From Primula veris (lineage: Eukaryota > Streptophyta > Magnoliopsida > Ericales > Primulaceae): DNA of 64,000 nucleotides. The notes beneath the pieces are model-generated. The model made no database searches. It worked only from the letters and a program-made list of their open reading frames with translations, and was not told the origin of the DNA. Made by a program: the position numbers and the translations under genes. Below are positions 1-10,810 of this stretch, one piece after another (within the stretch, counting starts at the first letter, position 1; every line of letters begins with the position of its first letter). Where the stretch lies: positions 10,292,001-10,356,000 of the forward strand of contig OY821751.1 of the NCBI GenBank assembly GCA_963682055.1. The letters are read 5' to 3'.

Positions 1-766
1 GAAGAAATGTTTACGGTAAGTCGGACAGAAATGGAAATATTGGAAGGAATGTTTAAAATCTAATCATTAGTCCAAATTCGACACTGACGAAGAAATGCTT
101 GCAAATGTACCTGACAGGGTATTACCAGGGTAATGGGAATTATTTGTTTAATATTTGGGAACTGACAGGGCAAAGGTATGAAAAACTAATATAAATCTAA
201 CTCGGTTTTAGAATGTAACCCTACATGGGGTTTGTTTGCCTGTCTGTAAGCTAAAAGCTGGATTTGTGAACATGGCATAAAATAAAGTTTTTTCCTAGTT
301 GCTTGTGAGGTGCATCTGACACCCGGAGAACCAAGGCGGCTAAATCATTATTTAGGAAATGAGAAGTTGTGACTGCGCCCATTTGAAAATTTTAGCTTTA
401 GTCCATAAGTTATAAGTTTGTTTTGTCATTTTTTATTTTCACAATTCCCTTTTATTTGAACTATGTTGTAATTAGGCCTTTCGCCATTTTATGCTGTTAC
501 TTCTAGTAATTTAGTTTTTATTTAGATTCATTGTATATTAGTGTATTTTTTGTTACCTAGACAGGAGAAAAGCGTGATTAATAAGGCAAATTAAATGCAG
601 AAAGTCATGGTCCATGCAACGGGTCGAAAGTCCCACGCAGTTGTTAGGGATCTTCACATTATTTTTTCTTTATTTGTATTCATGAAAGTAGTACATATTG
701 TTTTCCAATGAAGATGGCGGTGGATGACAAGGAGCCTGACAGATTAGACGTTTACCTTGCTACTAA

Positions 767-1066
767 CATGGCAACCATGGCCGTGTTCGTACTTATGGTT
801 TAGGTCCTTCACCAACTGAAATATTTGGAAGAAAGAGTGATCTATCTAGCGAGCCAAATATTCATGACTTGGAAAAGGCTCGAGAAGATGGGCGGGAAGA
901 AAGAAACATATTTTTTACTTCTAAAATTGAAAATCTAGAGTGTAATTTTGCAAAAATAAAGGATAAAATATGTGATATAGGAAACCAAAGTCACAGATCT
1001 CCGGTTAGGCAATCAAAACATTTTGAGATAATGAAATATTTCTTGTGTATTAACAGAATTAGATAA
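767..1066 (+). pseudogene. Fragment resembling plant En/Spm-type transposase
   Basis: After an in-frame stop at 764-766 the frame is open to 1066. It contains 'GRVRTYGLGPSPTEIFG', which resembles the glycine-rich segment of the Ptta/En/Spm plant transposase family (Pfam Transposase_24), followed by an acidic, charged stretch that may be coiled coil (E-K-R-rich, about residues 30-80). No start codon is evident, so this is probably an internal exon or a decayed piece. Its position inside a CACTA element, upstream of a second transposase-like exon, supports the reading. The family call is by recall of motif style, not by a search. Confidence 0.4.
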
Positions 1067-1656
1067 TATTTCACTGAACTTGTTAAGAAGTTTAGATGGG
1101 AGAATTATATGGGTTTTTGTAGTTTGAATATAGCCTCTTTTTCTGTTGGTTTTTTTTCCGAATTAAATAGTGGATACTTGAACATGCAATCTTCATTCTT
1201 GTCTATTAACTTAACAACATACTGCCATTGGATTTTGATATCTTGATTAGGTTTGATTTTCTAATTTGTAGATTGGTAATTATGGATTTGTGTCCTCTTA
1301 TATAATTGGGAGAGAATTTGATGGGCCAATAGTTTTAATTAGTTTTACGTAGTGTTCAAGTAGTACAAATTTACAATGTGAAAATTCAGTTTATTTACTT
1401 AAAAGTTGCAGCTTTTGTAAAGTATCTTTATATGTTAGGAATTTATTCTTCATATATATATTATCATGGTTTGATGCATGTTTATCATTTTTATGTTGCA
1501 GCAACTTTCAGATGCTGAAAGCTCTCACCATATGCCTATAGTCCATATAAATTCCGCATTTGTGGCATTAAATTTTAATTTTGGATGCTTTATTATATTT
1601 TTTAGATTGAATTTTGTCGCATGTTATTCCTATGTTCTTTTGATATTTTTGTATAG

Positions 1657-2231
1657 GAGGGAATGGTGGTTGATCTTCTTAATGTTAAGATACCAAAAAA
1701 AGTTATTGCAGAAGATATTATAATATCAAAAGACCCAAATTATCATTTAGATGGACTGCAATTTGAAGCTGGATTTTGGATAGTGCGCATAACCAAAGTG
1801 AATCACTTCAATGAAAATATATTGGTTTGTCGTGACAACGCACGTACAGTTGGCCAGGCTTTCGAGAAAAAAACAAAGCGTGTTTTGGCGTTCCACAAAC
1901 GTAAGTAGATTATGTTAGTAAAATATTTCATGGTAAGAGAATACTTTTTAAATTATATACATGTATTTGAGTACTCCCATCGGGGTACGTGGCCTTTACG
2001 GTAAATGCTTCTTTCCTAAAAATAAGTAATTAAAACCTTTCAAAATTTACTCAATTTGTATGGAAACTGTCTTAGTTTGTCTTTCTTTTTATTTGTTTAA
2101 TGTCATATTTTTTGTCATATTATATAACAATCATTACATATAAATACTTTTATTTGTTTTCAGGTCAAGAAAAAGTAGATGGCCAATGGAGGTTATACGG
2201 AAGACATGACTATAATGTTTTACTGACTTGA
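1657..2231 (+). CDS. Terminal exons of a CACTA TNP1-like protein (partial)
   Basis: Two exons join cleanly. Exon 1657-1900 follows an acceptor (TTTTTGTATAG) and ends at donor GTAAGT (1901). The intron 1901-2163 ends in TTTGTTTTCAG. Exon 2164-2231 continues in frame and closes with TGA, giving a C-terminus ending in DYNVLLT. The first exon contains 'VIAEDIIISKDP', a hydrophobic 'GLQFEAGFWIVRI' stretch and 'TVGQAF', resembling the C-terminal domain of En/Spm TNP1-type proteins (pattern: glycine, STDP, LG..W.V, RP, TV..A). Upstream exons were not resolved; 767-1066 may belong to the same gene. A cellular gene captured by the element is an alternative. Confidence 0.45.
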
Positions 2232-2505
2232 TTTGTTTTAGCTACTTTATTCCAAGTTTCTAGCTTTTTTTTTTTTCCTTTTTCGCGAACGTTCTGGGAG
2301 AAGAAAAACTCATATGGTTTAGTTTCTAGCTACTACTATGTTTTACCGACTTGATTTCTATATATGTATGTGGGTACACAAAAGTTCGTTTTCATGAATA
2401 TCCTTATCTTTGTACATATTCTATTTTGAGAATGAAACATATTTTGTTTCAACGTTATTTGAAATTACATATTTTATTGTACGTACTTAAGTTCATACAA
2501 TGTAC

Positions 2506-2827
2506 CTTTTAGGTTGTAAACATCCGCCAAAAGGCTCTATCAACGCGTTTATTCATACCATAAAAGGCCCTAGATAATCGCCTTAATTGATAATTTCTAG
2601 ATTTTCTGAAGTCAAATAAGGTTGTTCTTAACCGCCTTATATATTATTTTAAAACTGCCTTTTATCATTTAAGGCGGTTGTAAAACCACCTTAAATCTTT
2701 TACAACACAAGCATTGAATGCGGTTATACATCCGCCTGACAAACCGCCTTGAAAGGCTTTTAAGGCAGTTTTGCTTCCTTTTAAAGGCGGTAATTAACCG
2801 CCTTTTTTGACCTATTTTGGAGTAGTG
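2506..2827. repeat. CACTA subterminal repeat cluster
   Basis: At least ten copies of AAGGCGGTT-like or AACCGCCTT-like 9-mers occur in about 300 bases, in both orientations, directly inside the CACTA terminus at 2827. In the En/Spm family such repeats are the binding sites of the DNA-binding transposase subunit. Confidence 0.65.
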
Positions 2828-3565
2828 AATTACTTTCCTTTTGTTTTTCTCCCCCCTTTTCCTCTTGGTAACCTAAAAAGAAGAATTAACATTATTTTGA
2901 TTCTGCCTTTATCTTGATAAGATTAAACATTTCGAATTTAAATTTAATTTATCCTCTGCTTGTTTCCATCGAAATAAATTTTCAGAGTTATTTTTCGGAT
3001 AATTTTCTTCAAAGTTGTAACTAATAAAGAAAAATTATTTTCTCATGTACGTAATATTACAAATTGTAAATTTATTTTCTTATATATACTTTCTTTTCTT
3101 AGCCGTTCAGAGCATGCAGACTCAGTAAACTAATGTAAGAACTGTTTAATATAATAGGTTTAATTAAACATTTTCTTAAGTTTAAAATTTAAATAATTAA
3201 TCCATACCTTCAAATTCTCCTAGCACTGACTTAATGCTTCTAAGAAAACTCTTGAAAATAGAAATATTAATTTATTTTGTTATAGCTTTTATGGTATGTT
3301 AACATATATTTTTTTGGTAATATTTCAAAAGAAGCAAAACTGATTTAAAAAGTGGTATGAACCTACTACTTCTTAGCTGCAACTTGGAAACAATCTAGAA
3401 GAAATGACAAATATCTACATATCAATATACTCAATTAAATAAAATCCACATCCGGAAACTATTTTACAACTAGATACATATATCATTAATGTTCATTATA
3501 TTTACAAAAATGCTCTTATTCGACCAAAAACACACACATTATCTCTCTAGAAATCAACTAAAATA
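2828..3565. repeat. Duplicated AT-rich block, copy 1
   Basis: This gene-free stretch matches 36592-37315 in order and orientation (both begin with TACTTTCCTTTT-type sequence and share 'AGCCGTTCAG' and 'TGGAAACTATTTTACAAC'). It is the left edge of a large colinear duplication (about 2.8-30 kb versus 36.6-50.6 kb). I see no coding potential in it. Confidence 0.7.
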
Positions 3566-3632
3566 TGACTACATGTAAAATCAATTCCATAAAAAATACA
3601 AAAAAAAATATAAATTAAAATAAATAAATTAA

Positions 3633-3655
3633 TATATATATATATATATATATAA
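3633..3655. repeat. (TA)n microsatellite
   Basis: About eleven uninterrupted TA dinucleotides within an A-rich stretch. Confidence 0.9.
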
Positions 3656-3689
3656 GTATCCAAAAATTTAAAAGGAAAAAAAACCACAA

Positions 3690-4110
3690 AAAATTGAAAA
3701 TATCATAAAATAACCCAAAAGGCTATGAAGTTTGATACAAAAGAAGGTGTAAAATCGGAAAACAAAAGGTATGAACTCGAAAAAAAGGTATGAACTTGAC
3801 AAAATAAGGTTATGAACTAAAAAAAATGGGGTATAAACTCGAAAAAAAGGGTGATAGACACGAAGAAAAAAAACGTGATATAAACTCAAAAAAAGGGCTA
3901 TGAAATCGGAAAAAATGGGATATGGATTTGAAAAAAAAATGGGTATGAACTATAAAACGGTGTATGAACTCGAAAAAAATGGGGTATGAAATCGGAAAAA
4001 AAACGGTATGAAGTTGAAAAAAGGGAGATATGAACTTGAAAAAAAAGGGTCATGAACTTGAAAAAAATGCGGTAGGAACTCAAAAAGAAAACGATAGGAA
4101 ATTGAAAAAA
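3690..4110. repeat. Degenerate A/G-rich minisatellite
   Basis: About 20 imperfect copies of a 17-25 base unit of the form TATGAACTCGAAAAAAA(T)GGG, with unit length varying mostly in the A-run. Read on the minus strand it gives Phe/Tyr-rich open frames (3668-3889 and 3898-4083), which are by-products of the repeat. It lies upstream of EC1 pseudogene copy 1 and is not seen in the paralogous block at 37.3 kb. Confidence 0.75.
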
Positions 4111-4269
4111 GGACCAATTCTATGATGAAAATAATAGATACAAGTTTAACAAACTGTTTGCCACAATGCCACCTAAATGGAAGTAATGAAAATTAATTTC
4201 CTTTCAACATCACAATACAATTTGATCAGATATTCATGCTAAATAAGTCATGTATCTATATAAAGTGTG

Positions 4270-4802
4270 TGTGGTGAAAATTCTCAAAGAGCGTAAAGCA
4301 TCGATCTATTGAGTGTCACGTCGCTCATATACAAGATTTTACCCTTAAAAGGTCTTCCTAAGTTCCTTGTACTAAAATTTGATGTAAACATACCACACAT
4401 CATACAGTACAACCTTATTATAGTATATGCAAATGAAAATGTTGAATTTTAGAAAATGATTTGGAGTCGCATGAAACATTTCCAGTAGCAAGTTTGATCA
4501 CAAAAAAAGTTAATTTGATTTCAATTTACTTGTTCATTTGTACATGATATGATAAACACTTCGTCTGACCACAGAGCTAACATATCATAACAACTTTAAT
4601 TAACAAGTAATTAATTAATTGCAAGCATTAGTGCAAACTCTTGAGTTCCCAATTTAAGTTCTGCAAGTCATAACTTGCATGGCATCCCCTCAAATACCAT
4701 AACCGTAGCCTCTCTAGCTATATATAAAAACTCATTAACCTAGCATCATTTTCATCACTCACTTTCAAATATATCAATCTTTTAGAAAACAAAAAACAAA
4801 AG
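4270..4802 (+). promoter_or_regulatory. EC1-type promoter, copy 1
   Basis: This region is shared with the upstream regions of the other EC1 loci (29200-29347, 49600-50094, 55090-56271). Shared blocks include 'GCATCGATCTA', 'CTTACCCTTAAA', 'CATTTCCAGTAGCAA', 'CTTCGTCTGACC' and 'CCCCTCAAATACCATAAC'. A TATA box (TATATATAAA, about 4718-4727) lies about 75 bases before the ATG at 4803. The conservation shows the promoter was duplicated with the gene; its activity cannot be judged here. Confidence 0.6.
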
Positions 4803-5206
4803 ATGCCTAAATCCAATGCTAAGTCTACTAATGTCCATCATATTTTTATGGCTAAAAGCTTTGGCTGTGTTGGCCCGACCCATTAGTCGAGTGTCAAGCT
4901 CAAAATCCTCGAGCCTCATGGCAAGGTTAAAGCTCGATGAGACAGGCTCTGATGACTCACCTAACTGCTGGGACTCGTTGTTGCAGCTCCAGTCATGCAC
5001 TGGCATGGTCGTCCTTTTTTTCATGATGGCGAGACTTATTTAGGACGGGTGTTGTAGCGCTATCCGCATTATTCAGAAGCATTGTTGGCCCTCTATGCTC
5101 GGATCCCTTGTTCACTGCCGAAGAAGGAAATGTTCTTCAAGGATATTGCGATGCCGCTACCATTATCATTGATGCTCCTCCACAAGACCCCACCGTGAAG
5201 GCTTAG
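4803..5206 (+). pseudogene. EC1-like gene, frameshifted copy 1
   Basis: Close paralogue of the intact gene at 50095. Relative to it, an indel near 4830 puts the ancestral ATG (4803) out of frame, but an ATG at 4816 restores the frame and still begins a hydrophobic signal peptide (MLSLLMSIIFLWL...ARP). A one-base loss near 5025, just after VVLFFM, causes a stop at 5039-5041, so the 75-residue product would keep only the first two of the six cysteines. A further 2-base loss follows near 5046. Homology continues to the ancestral stop TAG at 5204-5206. Egg-cell function is very unlikely. Confidence 0.8.
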
Positions 5207-5651
5207 ATATACGAAACACGTAGTTTACCATGAAATAATAATAAAAAAATGTTTGGATGAATGTTTTGTTTCGATGGGTAAGAATGCCTAATTTCATTTT
5301 CTTTTTTATCTATGTATTCTTAAATATAAATATTATCCTCCCATCTCCTTTTACCATTTCCGCACTTTTATTTCAAATCTTTATGCTTATGCAAACAAAT
5401 GCATATGTTTCTACGAGTGTGTGTGTGTGATTATTATTACACAAATTCAACCCTTTTAATTTTGGGATTATAATCTCTCCTCCCTAAACTAAGAAGCGTT
5501 TTTTTTTTATATATATTTGTAGAGTTATACTTGTAGAGAAGTATATTAATTTTAGGAACACATACCAAGATCGAACACTCATGTTAAGCATAAAACAAAG
5601 AGACCATCACTAATTACGCAACTCATTTTCTTTATCCAGTTAAGTCTAATG

Positions 5652-5842
5652 CAATGTTCTAAAATGCGCAAGGCAAAATTTAGTCGTAAATTGGTCGACC
5701 GGCGTCTAATCCCGCTTAATCACTGTTTAATCCGCCTAATCACACATAATCCCGTCTAATCTATTAGAATTCTAGGATTTTCCTACCGCCTATACTTTGC
5801 CTAATTTGCGGCTAGGCACACCGTTTAGAATAGTAGCCATAC
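5652..5842. mobile_element. Short MITE-like repeat (TTCTAAAA ends)
   Basis: A stretch of about 190 bases begins TGTTCTAAAATGCGCAAGGC and ends GGCACACCGTTTAGAA, giving short imperfect terminal inverted repeats, with internal reiterated 'CGCCTAATC' / 'CCCGTCTAATC' units. Copies at about 27038-27220 and 43077-43240 come with the duplicated EC1 downstream flank. I found no convincing target duplication, so the superfamily is open (hAT-like ends are possible). Confidence 0.45.
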
Positions 5843-5889
5843 CTTGCAGAAGTTCTTTTTCTTTCTAGCCTCCTGCTCTTGTAGAATTG

Positions 5890-5975
5890 TGGGAAAGGGA
5901 GAAAGCGGTCGGGTGAACACTAGCGGAACACTGGAAGGGGCTGGGTGAACACTAGCGGAACACTAACCTAATTGG
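5890..5975. repeat. Two-copy tandem repeat in EC1 downstream flank
   Basis: The unit 'GGGTGAACACTAGCGGAACACT' (spaced by about 12 bases) occurs twice in a row. The same pair is present at about 27298-27352 and 43320-43376, so the tandem repeat predates the block duplication. Confidence 0.7.
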
Positions 5976-5980
5976 GATTG

Positions 5981-6116
5981 GAAGCATTGTTGGCCCTCTA
6001 TGCTCGGATCCCTTGTTCACTTCCGAAGAAGGAAATGTTCTTCAAGGATATTGCGACGCCGTTACCATTATCATTGTTGCTCCTCCACAAGACCACACCG
6101 TGAAGGCTTAGATATA
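5981..6116 (+). pseudogene. EC1-like 3' end fragment, copy 2
   Basis: Starting at GAAGCATTGTTGGCCC, this repeats the last third of the EC1-like reading frame (region of the fifth and sixth cysteines to the TAG stop) as found at 5073-5206. The join with the preceding downstream flank is at GGAAG. The unjoined flank reads ...GATTGGAAGGGGGATGG at 43385 and the gene reads CAGAAGCATTG, so GAAG is shared by both parents. This makes 5073-5980 one unit of a tandem duplication whose second unit begins here and was later split by the CACTA element at 6141. Confidence 0.8.
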
Positions 6117-6159
6117 CGAAACATGTAGTTTACCATGTAACACTACAAAAAAATATCCA

Positions 6160-6440
6160 TTTACTTACATAATACAAAAACAAACATATTTATGTTGCTA
6201 AATTGTAACAGTATAGCAACATAACAACAACAAAATTAAAGCATATTCCATTTAGCAACATAATTGCAACATTCCAGCAACATGTATTTAGCAACAACAA
6301 TACTATGTTGCTAAACGAGTAAACAGTGTTTTCCGCCTAATATTAGCAACACAATACCAACAAAATAGCAGCATACTCAATCCTAAAAATAGCAACATTA
6401 ATATTTGATGCTGAAAAATTTGCAACCAAAAGTTGAGCAT
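6160..6440. repeat. CACTA left subterminal repeats (GTTGCTA family)
   Basis: Many copies of TAGCAACAT / ATGTTGCTA in both orientations lie immediately inside the CACTA left end. The same motif recurs at 26210-26605 and 42240-42640 at the right ends, showing that both termini belong to one element. Confidence 0.75.
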
Positions 6441-7429
6441 CATAATTGTTTTTTTTTGGTAATTTATTACTTTTTTATACAAATATGACTTTTTAATCTA
6501 ATTCAAGCAAATAAATCAGTATATCTATATAAAAGTAAATAATATTAAAGCTAATTTAAGCAAACTTATTTATTATATTGTTTTTATAATTAAAACAAAG
6601 AACACTAAGTAGAGAAGAGTACAATGAGACATATTTTAGTCACTCAACTTTCAAATCATATGCTGGAACAATCCGCGACATTCCAAGATAATGAGATAAT
6701 TAGACATAGAGTTACTAGCACACACATTGATTCTGCTTCGCTAAATGATCCCCAACCTGGTTGGAAAATTCACGTGAGAGACGGTTCTTCTATAAGCTAA
6801 ATAAGTCGGTTAGTTTAGATGTCGGTCCCTGATTGCGCAAAACAAAGTCGTTTTTCCCCTATGCAACACAAGAATATTGTCTTTTACATTAAAAAAATAT
6901 ATTATTTTATTTGATAATATATTTTATGTAATGTAAAAGGACAATATTTATATTTTAATATGATATGGTTCTACAGTTTTACTTTTGTAATATGTTTTTT
7001 TACGTGATTTTTTCTTACAAAGCTAAAAATAACGCCAAAAAAACTACGGATTATGAGTAAAAAAGCACCCGAAAAGCTAAAGATCCCTTTTTATTAAGAA
7101 TATAGTCAAATTATGTGAGTTTTATAAATATGTTGTTGGTTTATGCTCTATTTTAATTTTCTCCTATTATTTCCCACCTTTTTTCCAATGATCAGCTAAA
7201 AATTTACCAGTTCAGCTATTTTTTCCATATTTGTTTGGCTCCAAAGTATTGGGTGTTTGTATTTACTTCGCCTCCATTATTTTATTTTCACGATATGTTT
7301 TACCAAAAATTTAAAAATTCCGCCCTTTTGACTTAATTATTTTGACTCCAAAGGAATGGTCTTATATACTTTGACTCAATTATTTTCCCATAAAAGTTGT
7401 CTGAAAAGTGAAAGCCCTATTTTAATGTA
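6441..7429. other. CACTA interior, no gene recognised
   Basis: AT-rich sequence without a convincing reading frame or RNA gene. The stretch 'TTTTAATGTAACTAGATT' at about 7420 is repeated at about 7994, on either side of the hAT MITE. Confidence 0.4.
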
Positions 7430-7437
7430 ACTAGATT

Positions 7438-7938
7438 CTCTGTTTTAAAATTCGCGCTACATAGCGCTATGTAGCGCGAAATAGCGCTTTTTTGGTAAAA
7501 AAACGCAACGAAAAATCACGATTTTGGGTGGAATTGCGCTAAAATCGCGCTATAGGGGACCAAAAGCGCAAAAATCGCGAAATTCTGGACCAAAAGCGTA
7601 AATAGCGAGTTAAAAAAAAAACAGCGGATCTAAATAATAAATATATATTGTGCAATTTTCATAAAAGCGTCTACAGTCCAGATGGTTAAGACTGTGCTGT
7701 AATTTCCGGCAGACCTGGGTTCGAAACTCACCAACAACAATTTTTTTTTTAATTTTTTTTTATTACTATCTTATATAACTATATTTTTTTTATTTTTTTT
7801 TGTTATATATTCTAAAGTTTAGTGCATATTTAGGCAAAAAAAAATACACCGCAAAGCGCTATATAGCAACGCTATTAGCGCTTTTAGCGTTTCTCTCGAA
7901 AAAACGCTACGATAGCGATAACGCTATTTAAAACACTG
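7438..7938. mobile_element. hAT-type MITE (501 bp) with tRNA-like core
   Basis: The element starts CTCTGTTTTAAAA and ends TTTAAAACACTG (inward CAGTGTTTTAAA). It is flanked by a perfect 8-bp duplication ACTAGATT (7430-7437 and 7939-7946); 8-bp duplications and CAGTG-type ends fit the hAT superfamily. The two subterminal zones are packed with self-complementary AGCGCTA / TAGCGCT motifs that could fold back. The centre holds a tRNA-like segment (7667-7733). A second family member in reverse orientation, with its own 8-bp duplication, is at 53878-54282. It encodes no protein and must depend on a transposase in trans. Confidence 0.85.
7667..7733 (+). ncRNA. tRNA-like sequence with Pol III A and B boxes
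   Basis: A tRNA-like order is visible: GCGTCTA, a D-arm-like stretch with GATGGTTAAGAC (A-box-like), an irregular middle, then CTGGGTTCGAAACTC, which contains a good B box (GTTCGAAAC). A T-run follows at about 7741. The acceptor and anticodon stems are not convincingly paired and no anticodon can be assigned, so it is not a functional tRNA. The module is conserved in degenerate form in the second MITE (reverse strand, about 54000-54055), so it belongs to the family. Confidence 0.55.
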
Positions 7939-7946
7939 ACTAGATT

Positions 7947-9386
7947 ACAGCTTATGCTCCTCTCTCTATAAGCCAAACGGCAAACCAGTTCTATTTTAAT
8001 GTAACTAGATTACAGCTTTTAAGCATATCCTATTTGTTGAAAAACGACATACTTTTGGTTGGACAGTTTAAATTACCAAACTTATATGCTTATAAGTTGC
8101 AACCAAACAAGCTCTGAATTTTGGGTTTGAATATTTAGTTTAATTGCATTTGGGGATCGAGAGGGTTTCAAAAATCATGTTACAGTATGTTGTAGTATTT
8201 GATTAGCTAACAAGTTCAAGAATGTTGTAGTATTTGACTGAATTAAATCTGTTTGTAAAATTTATCTATGTACAAACTACAAATTAAGATGTAATCTGGA
8301 CTAAAATTGAGTTAAAAGTACTATTTGGGTAATTAGAGTGACAGACCATGCTTATAAAAGCTCTTCCCATAGGTACCTCAGAGGTGTTTGTATTTGTGTT
8401 TTGTATTTTCATTTTAACCCCCTCCATCTCCTTGAGTTCCATAATCCTATAAAGTAACGTTTTTGATATGTGGTTTTCTTATTTTGTCAAGTTATCTACT
8501 TTCTATATATCTGAACTTTTAAGCTCAAACGCTTGCTATTATGTTATAGAACTAATGGTTTGTTTGGTAACATTGATTTGGCATTCTTCTCAAAGTTGGC
8601 TCAATTTGATTTGGTTATTTCGATCCCTTCAATTTCCTGAAAAATCTGATACTTAATTCATTTGGTTGTTGGTCTTAAATTTACCTGCTATAAAGCATCC
8701 CCATTTGTAGTTGGGAGGGTGTTTCAAGTTTGTTTTGTTCTGTATAGAACTTATGTAGTTTGTATTCATGCAACTTTTAGTAGCTAAAATTTTGTATGAA
8801 ACTACCATTGCAGGCTTCCACATGATGACATTCAGCTAATGGAGTCTTGTTGTTTGTTCGATATGCTGCTGTGCAGCAATTTCAAACTGGAACCCTTAAC
8901 AATGATATGCATTTATAAATTTAGTATATGTTCTTAATCGGGTTCCTTACGATTTCATATACTAACTACTATTCTGGTCATATTGGTCTGTTAATGTCTT
9001 TGTATGTTGTTTAGGCGACTGGGTTTTATTGCTAAAGTTTCGCATTGTGTCAGGCTTAAGTTTTGGGCTTTTATATGCTTATCATTTTGCTATCAGGACA
9101 AAGAATATTGGCCATCTAATAAAAGGGACTCTTATCAGTTTGTTGTTGTTGACATGTTGTTGCTCTATTTTGGAAAGTGGATTATTAATGTTCAACTAGA
9201 AAAGACTGCAACACTATATAGTCTCTTAGTAAAAAAAACTGACCTGATTTACACTGATTAAGTGAATTTCCTAGTTACAAAAGAGAAACTTTGGAAAGAC
9301 ATTTGTAAGGTTATTTTTTGGTTGAACATTTATGTAATCTTTTTTATCAAATTCGTCTTAATTTTTAGGTCCGGGTCATTTACGAA
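7947..9386. other. CACTA interior, probable 5' part of transposase gene
   Basis: AT-rich; frames are short and none shows a recognisable domain. 'AACCAAACAAGCTCTG' near 8101 looks like the end of a further small MITE, but I could not find its partner. By position this should hold the promoter and leader of the transposase remnant at 9387. Confidence 0.3.
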
Positions 9387-9610
9387 ATGGATACAGAATG
9401 GATGCGCCTGCCTGCAAGTTTTTTTTTTCTGTCTTTCAAACTTTTCCTTTTGTTTGCGCATTAAGTTGGTGATGTAACAAACTTGTCACTTGATAGGCTT
9501 CTATCTGAGTATGAAAATGCGCATATGAAATTTATTGAACAAGCTATAAACTATGCCAAAACGCATGAAGTAATGTTATGCCCTTGCATAAATTGTGAGG
9601 CAAGTTCAAC
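9387..9610 (+). pseudogene. CACTA transposase, Transposase-associated domain
   Basis: ATG at 9387 opens 'MDTEWMRLPAS', the usual start of TNP2-type CACTA transposases. After a break of about 70 bases the frame 9478-9610 reads 'RLLSEYENAHMKFIEQAI' and 'CPCINC'. This matches the Transposase-associated domain (Pfam Transp_Tnp_assoc) in order: start, SxEYxxG-like helix, then the CPC..C zinc-ligand pattern. The frame stops at 9463-9465 before the second part, so either a short intron lies between or the gene is broken. The catalytic domain expected downstream was not found, probably lost or separated by the nested insertions. The family call is from recognised motifs. Confidence 0.6.
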
Positions 9611-10810
9611 AAAATACAACAGTCAAACTGCTTCAAAGTATGATGCATGAATTACGTTGATAATTGGCTTTGTTATCTTGTTTTTGGTGACCAAGAATAT
9701 AATACTATTTCATTTTCCATATTGACTGTCTTTACGATCTGCTTGTTTATTAATCCATGAATTACATTTATAACTGGATTTGTTATCATAAAGGTGGTGA
9801 GTTTTTTCTATCTAAAGTATCTTTGATTGAGGAGCAAACTGCCAAAAAACGCAATAGGACAGTTGTAAATGAGGTTCCAGCAATAATATACTTGGTTTTT
9901 AAATTAATTTGATTCTAATTGAGTACACTTCTTTATTTTAACCTCTAATTTGTGGTGGAAGGGAAATATAAGTATCAAGATGGTGCATTAGCTAGCACGG
10001 TTGCTTGGTTGCACGAATTAATCGTCTTCAACGATTGTTACAAGTTATGAAGATTCCTCCAATAGATAATACATTTGTATTTGCTTGTCATTATACTCAT
10101 AATCTTGCTCGTTGTTGTAGTAGTGTTGTAGCATACTTGGAGTAGCAGACTAATAAGCTATATTGGTAACATAATTTTTGTTGGATTACAGAAAGCAGAA
10201 CCTATATGTTTTGGTTTAACTCCACAATTGATTATATAAATTACGTGGAAACATATAGTTGGAAAGGCTTCCTATACATGTTCATAAACGGCGTTTACTT
10301 GAGTTTCAAATAAAGAAAGCCTAATTTAGCAGTATAATGTGATAAAAAAACCAAAAATTATACAAGTTGTGATTTTGCTATCAAGGCATTATCAATGGTA
10401 CATTGTTTATTTTTGAAATTCATTCTTTAACCTCGTTACCACGGCCATACATACTGGTCCATATGAAAGTTAGTTCGTTAATGGATTCAAAGGCTGTACT
10501 GATCATATGATGCTCAACAGCTCAAGCTTATTAGTAATAAACTTGGGCTTGGAATTTGATTGAAATGAATTTCAGTAGAGTTTGCTTGTAGGAATAGAGC
10601 AAGTAATAAACAGAATGTTGAATTTTGATGTATTTTGATTGTGCCGGTCATAAATCTTGCACTTAAGGATCTGTGTGAATTTGTTAGGCAAATAGTGAAG
10701 GTTAGTGAAGAATATGATATTTACAAGTTTATTATACATAAGTTTTTTTTTCTCTTGTTTTGTTTTTTTTTGAAAATTAAGCCTATATTAACCAAACAAA
10801 CGAAACAAGT
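9611..10810. other. CACTA interior, no gene recognised
   Basis: AT-rich sequence with scattered short frames such as 'GGEFFLSKVSLIEEQTAKK' near 9795 that may be eroded transposase exons. No complete domain, RNA gene or further terminal repeat was seen. Confidence 0.3.

Larger units (their letters stand above)
1..2827 (+). mobile_element. CACTA (En/Spm) element, right part only
   Basis: The sequence ends at 2827 in '...TTTTGGAGTAGTG', which read inward gives the CACTA-type terminus CACTACTCCAAAA. Just inside lies a cluster of short repeats in both orientations built on AAGGCGG / CCGCCTT (about 2520-2805), as expected for CACTA subterminal transposase-binding repeats. The left end is outside the window. 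The element carries transposase-like exons on the plus strand (767-1066, 1657-2231). The sequence right of 2827 matches 36592 onward, where this element is absent, which supports 2827 as its true edge. Confidence 0.75.

Noticed and set aside
1478..1723. 81-codon ORF overlapping the transposase-like exon
   Set aside because: Lies largely in the intron upstream of acceptor 1656 and is in another frame than the spliced exons.
3668..4083. Phe/Tyr-rich minus-strand frames that look like membrane peptides
   Set aside because: Product of the A-rich minisatellite; no start context or conservation.
7667..7733. A functional tRNA gene
   Set aside because: No paired acceptor stem, no clear anticodon arm; part of a transposon family.
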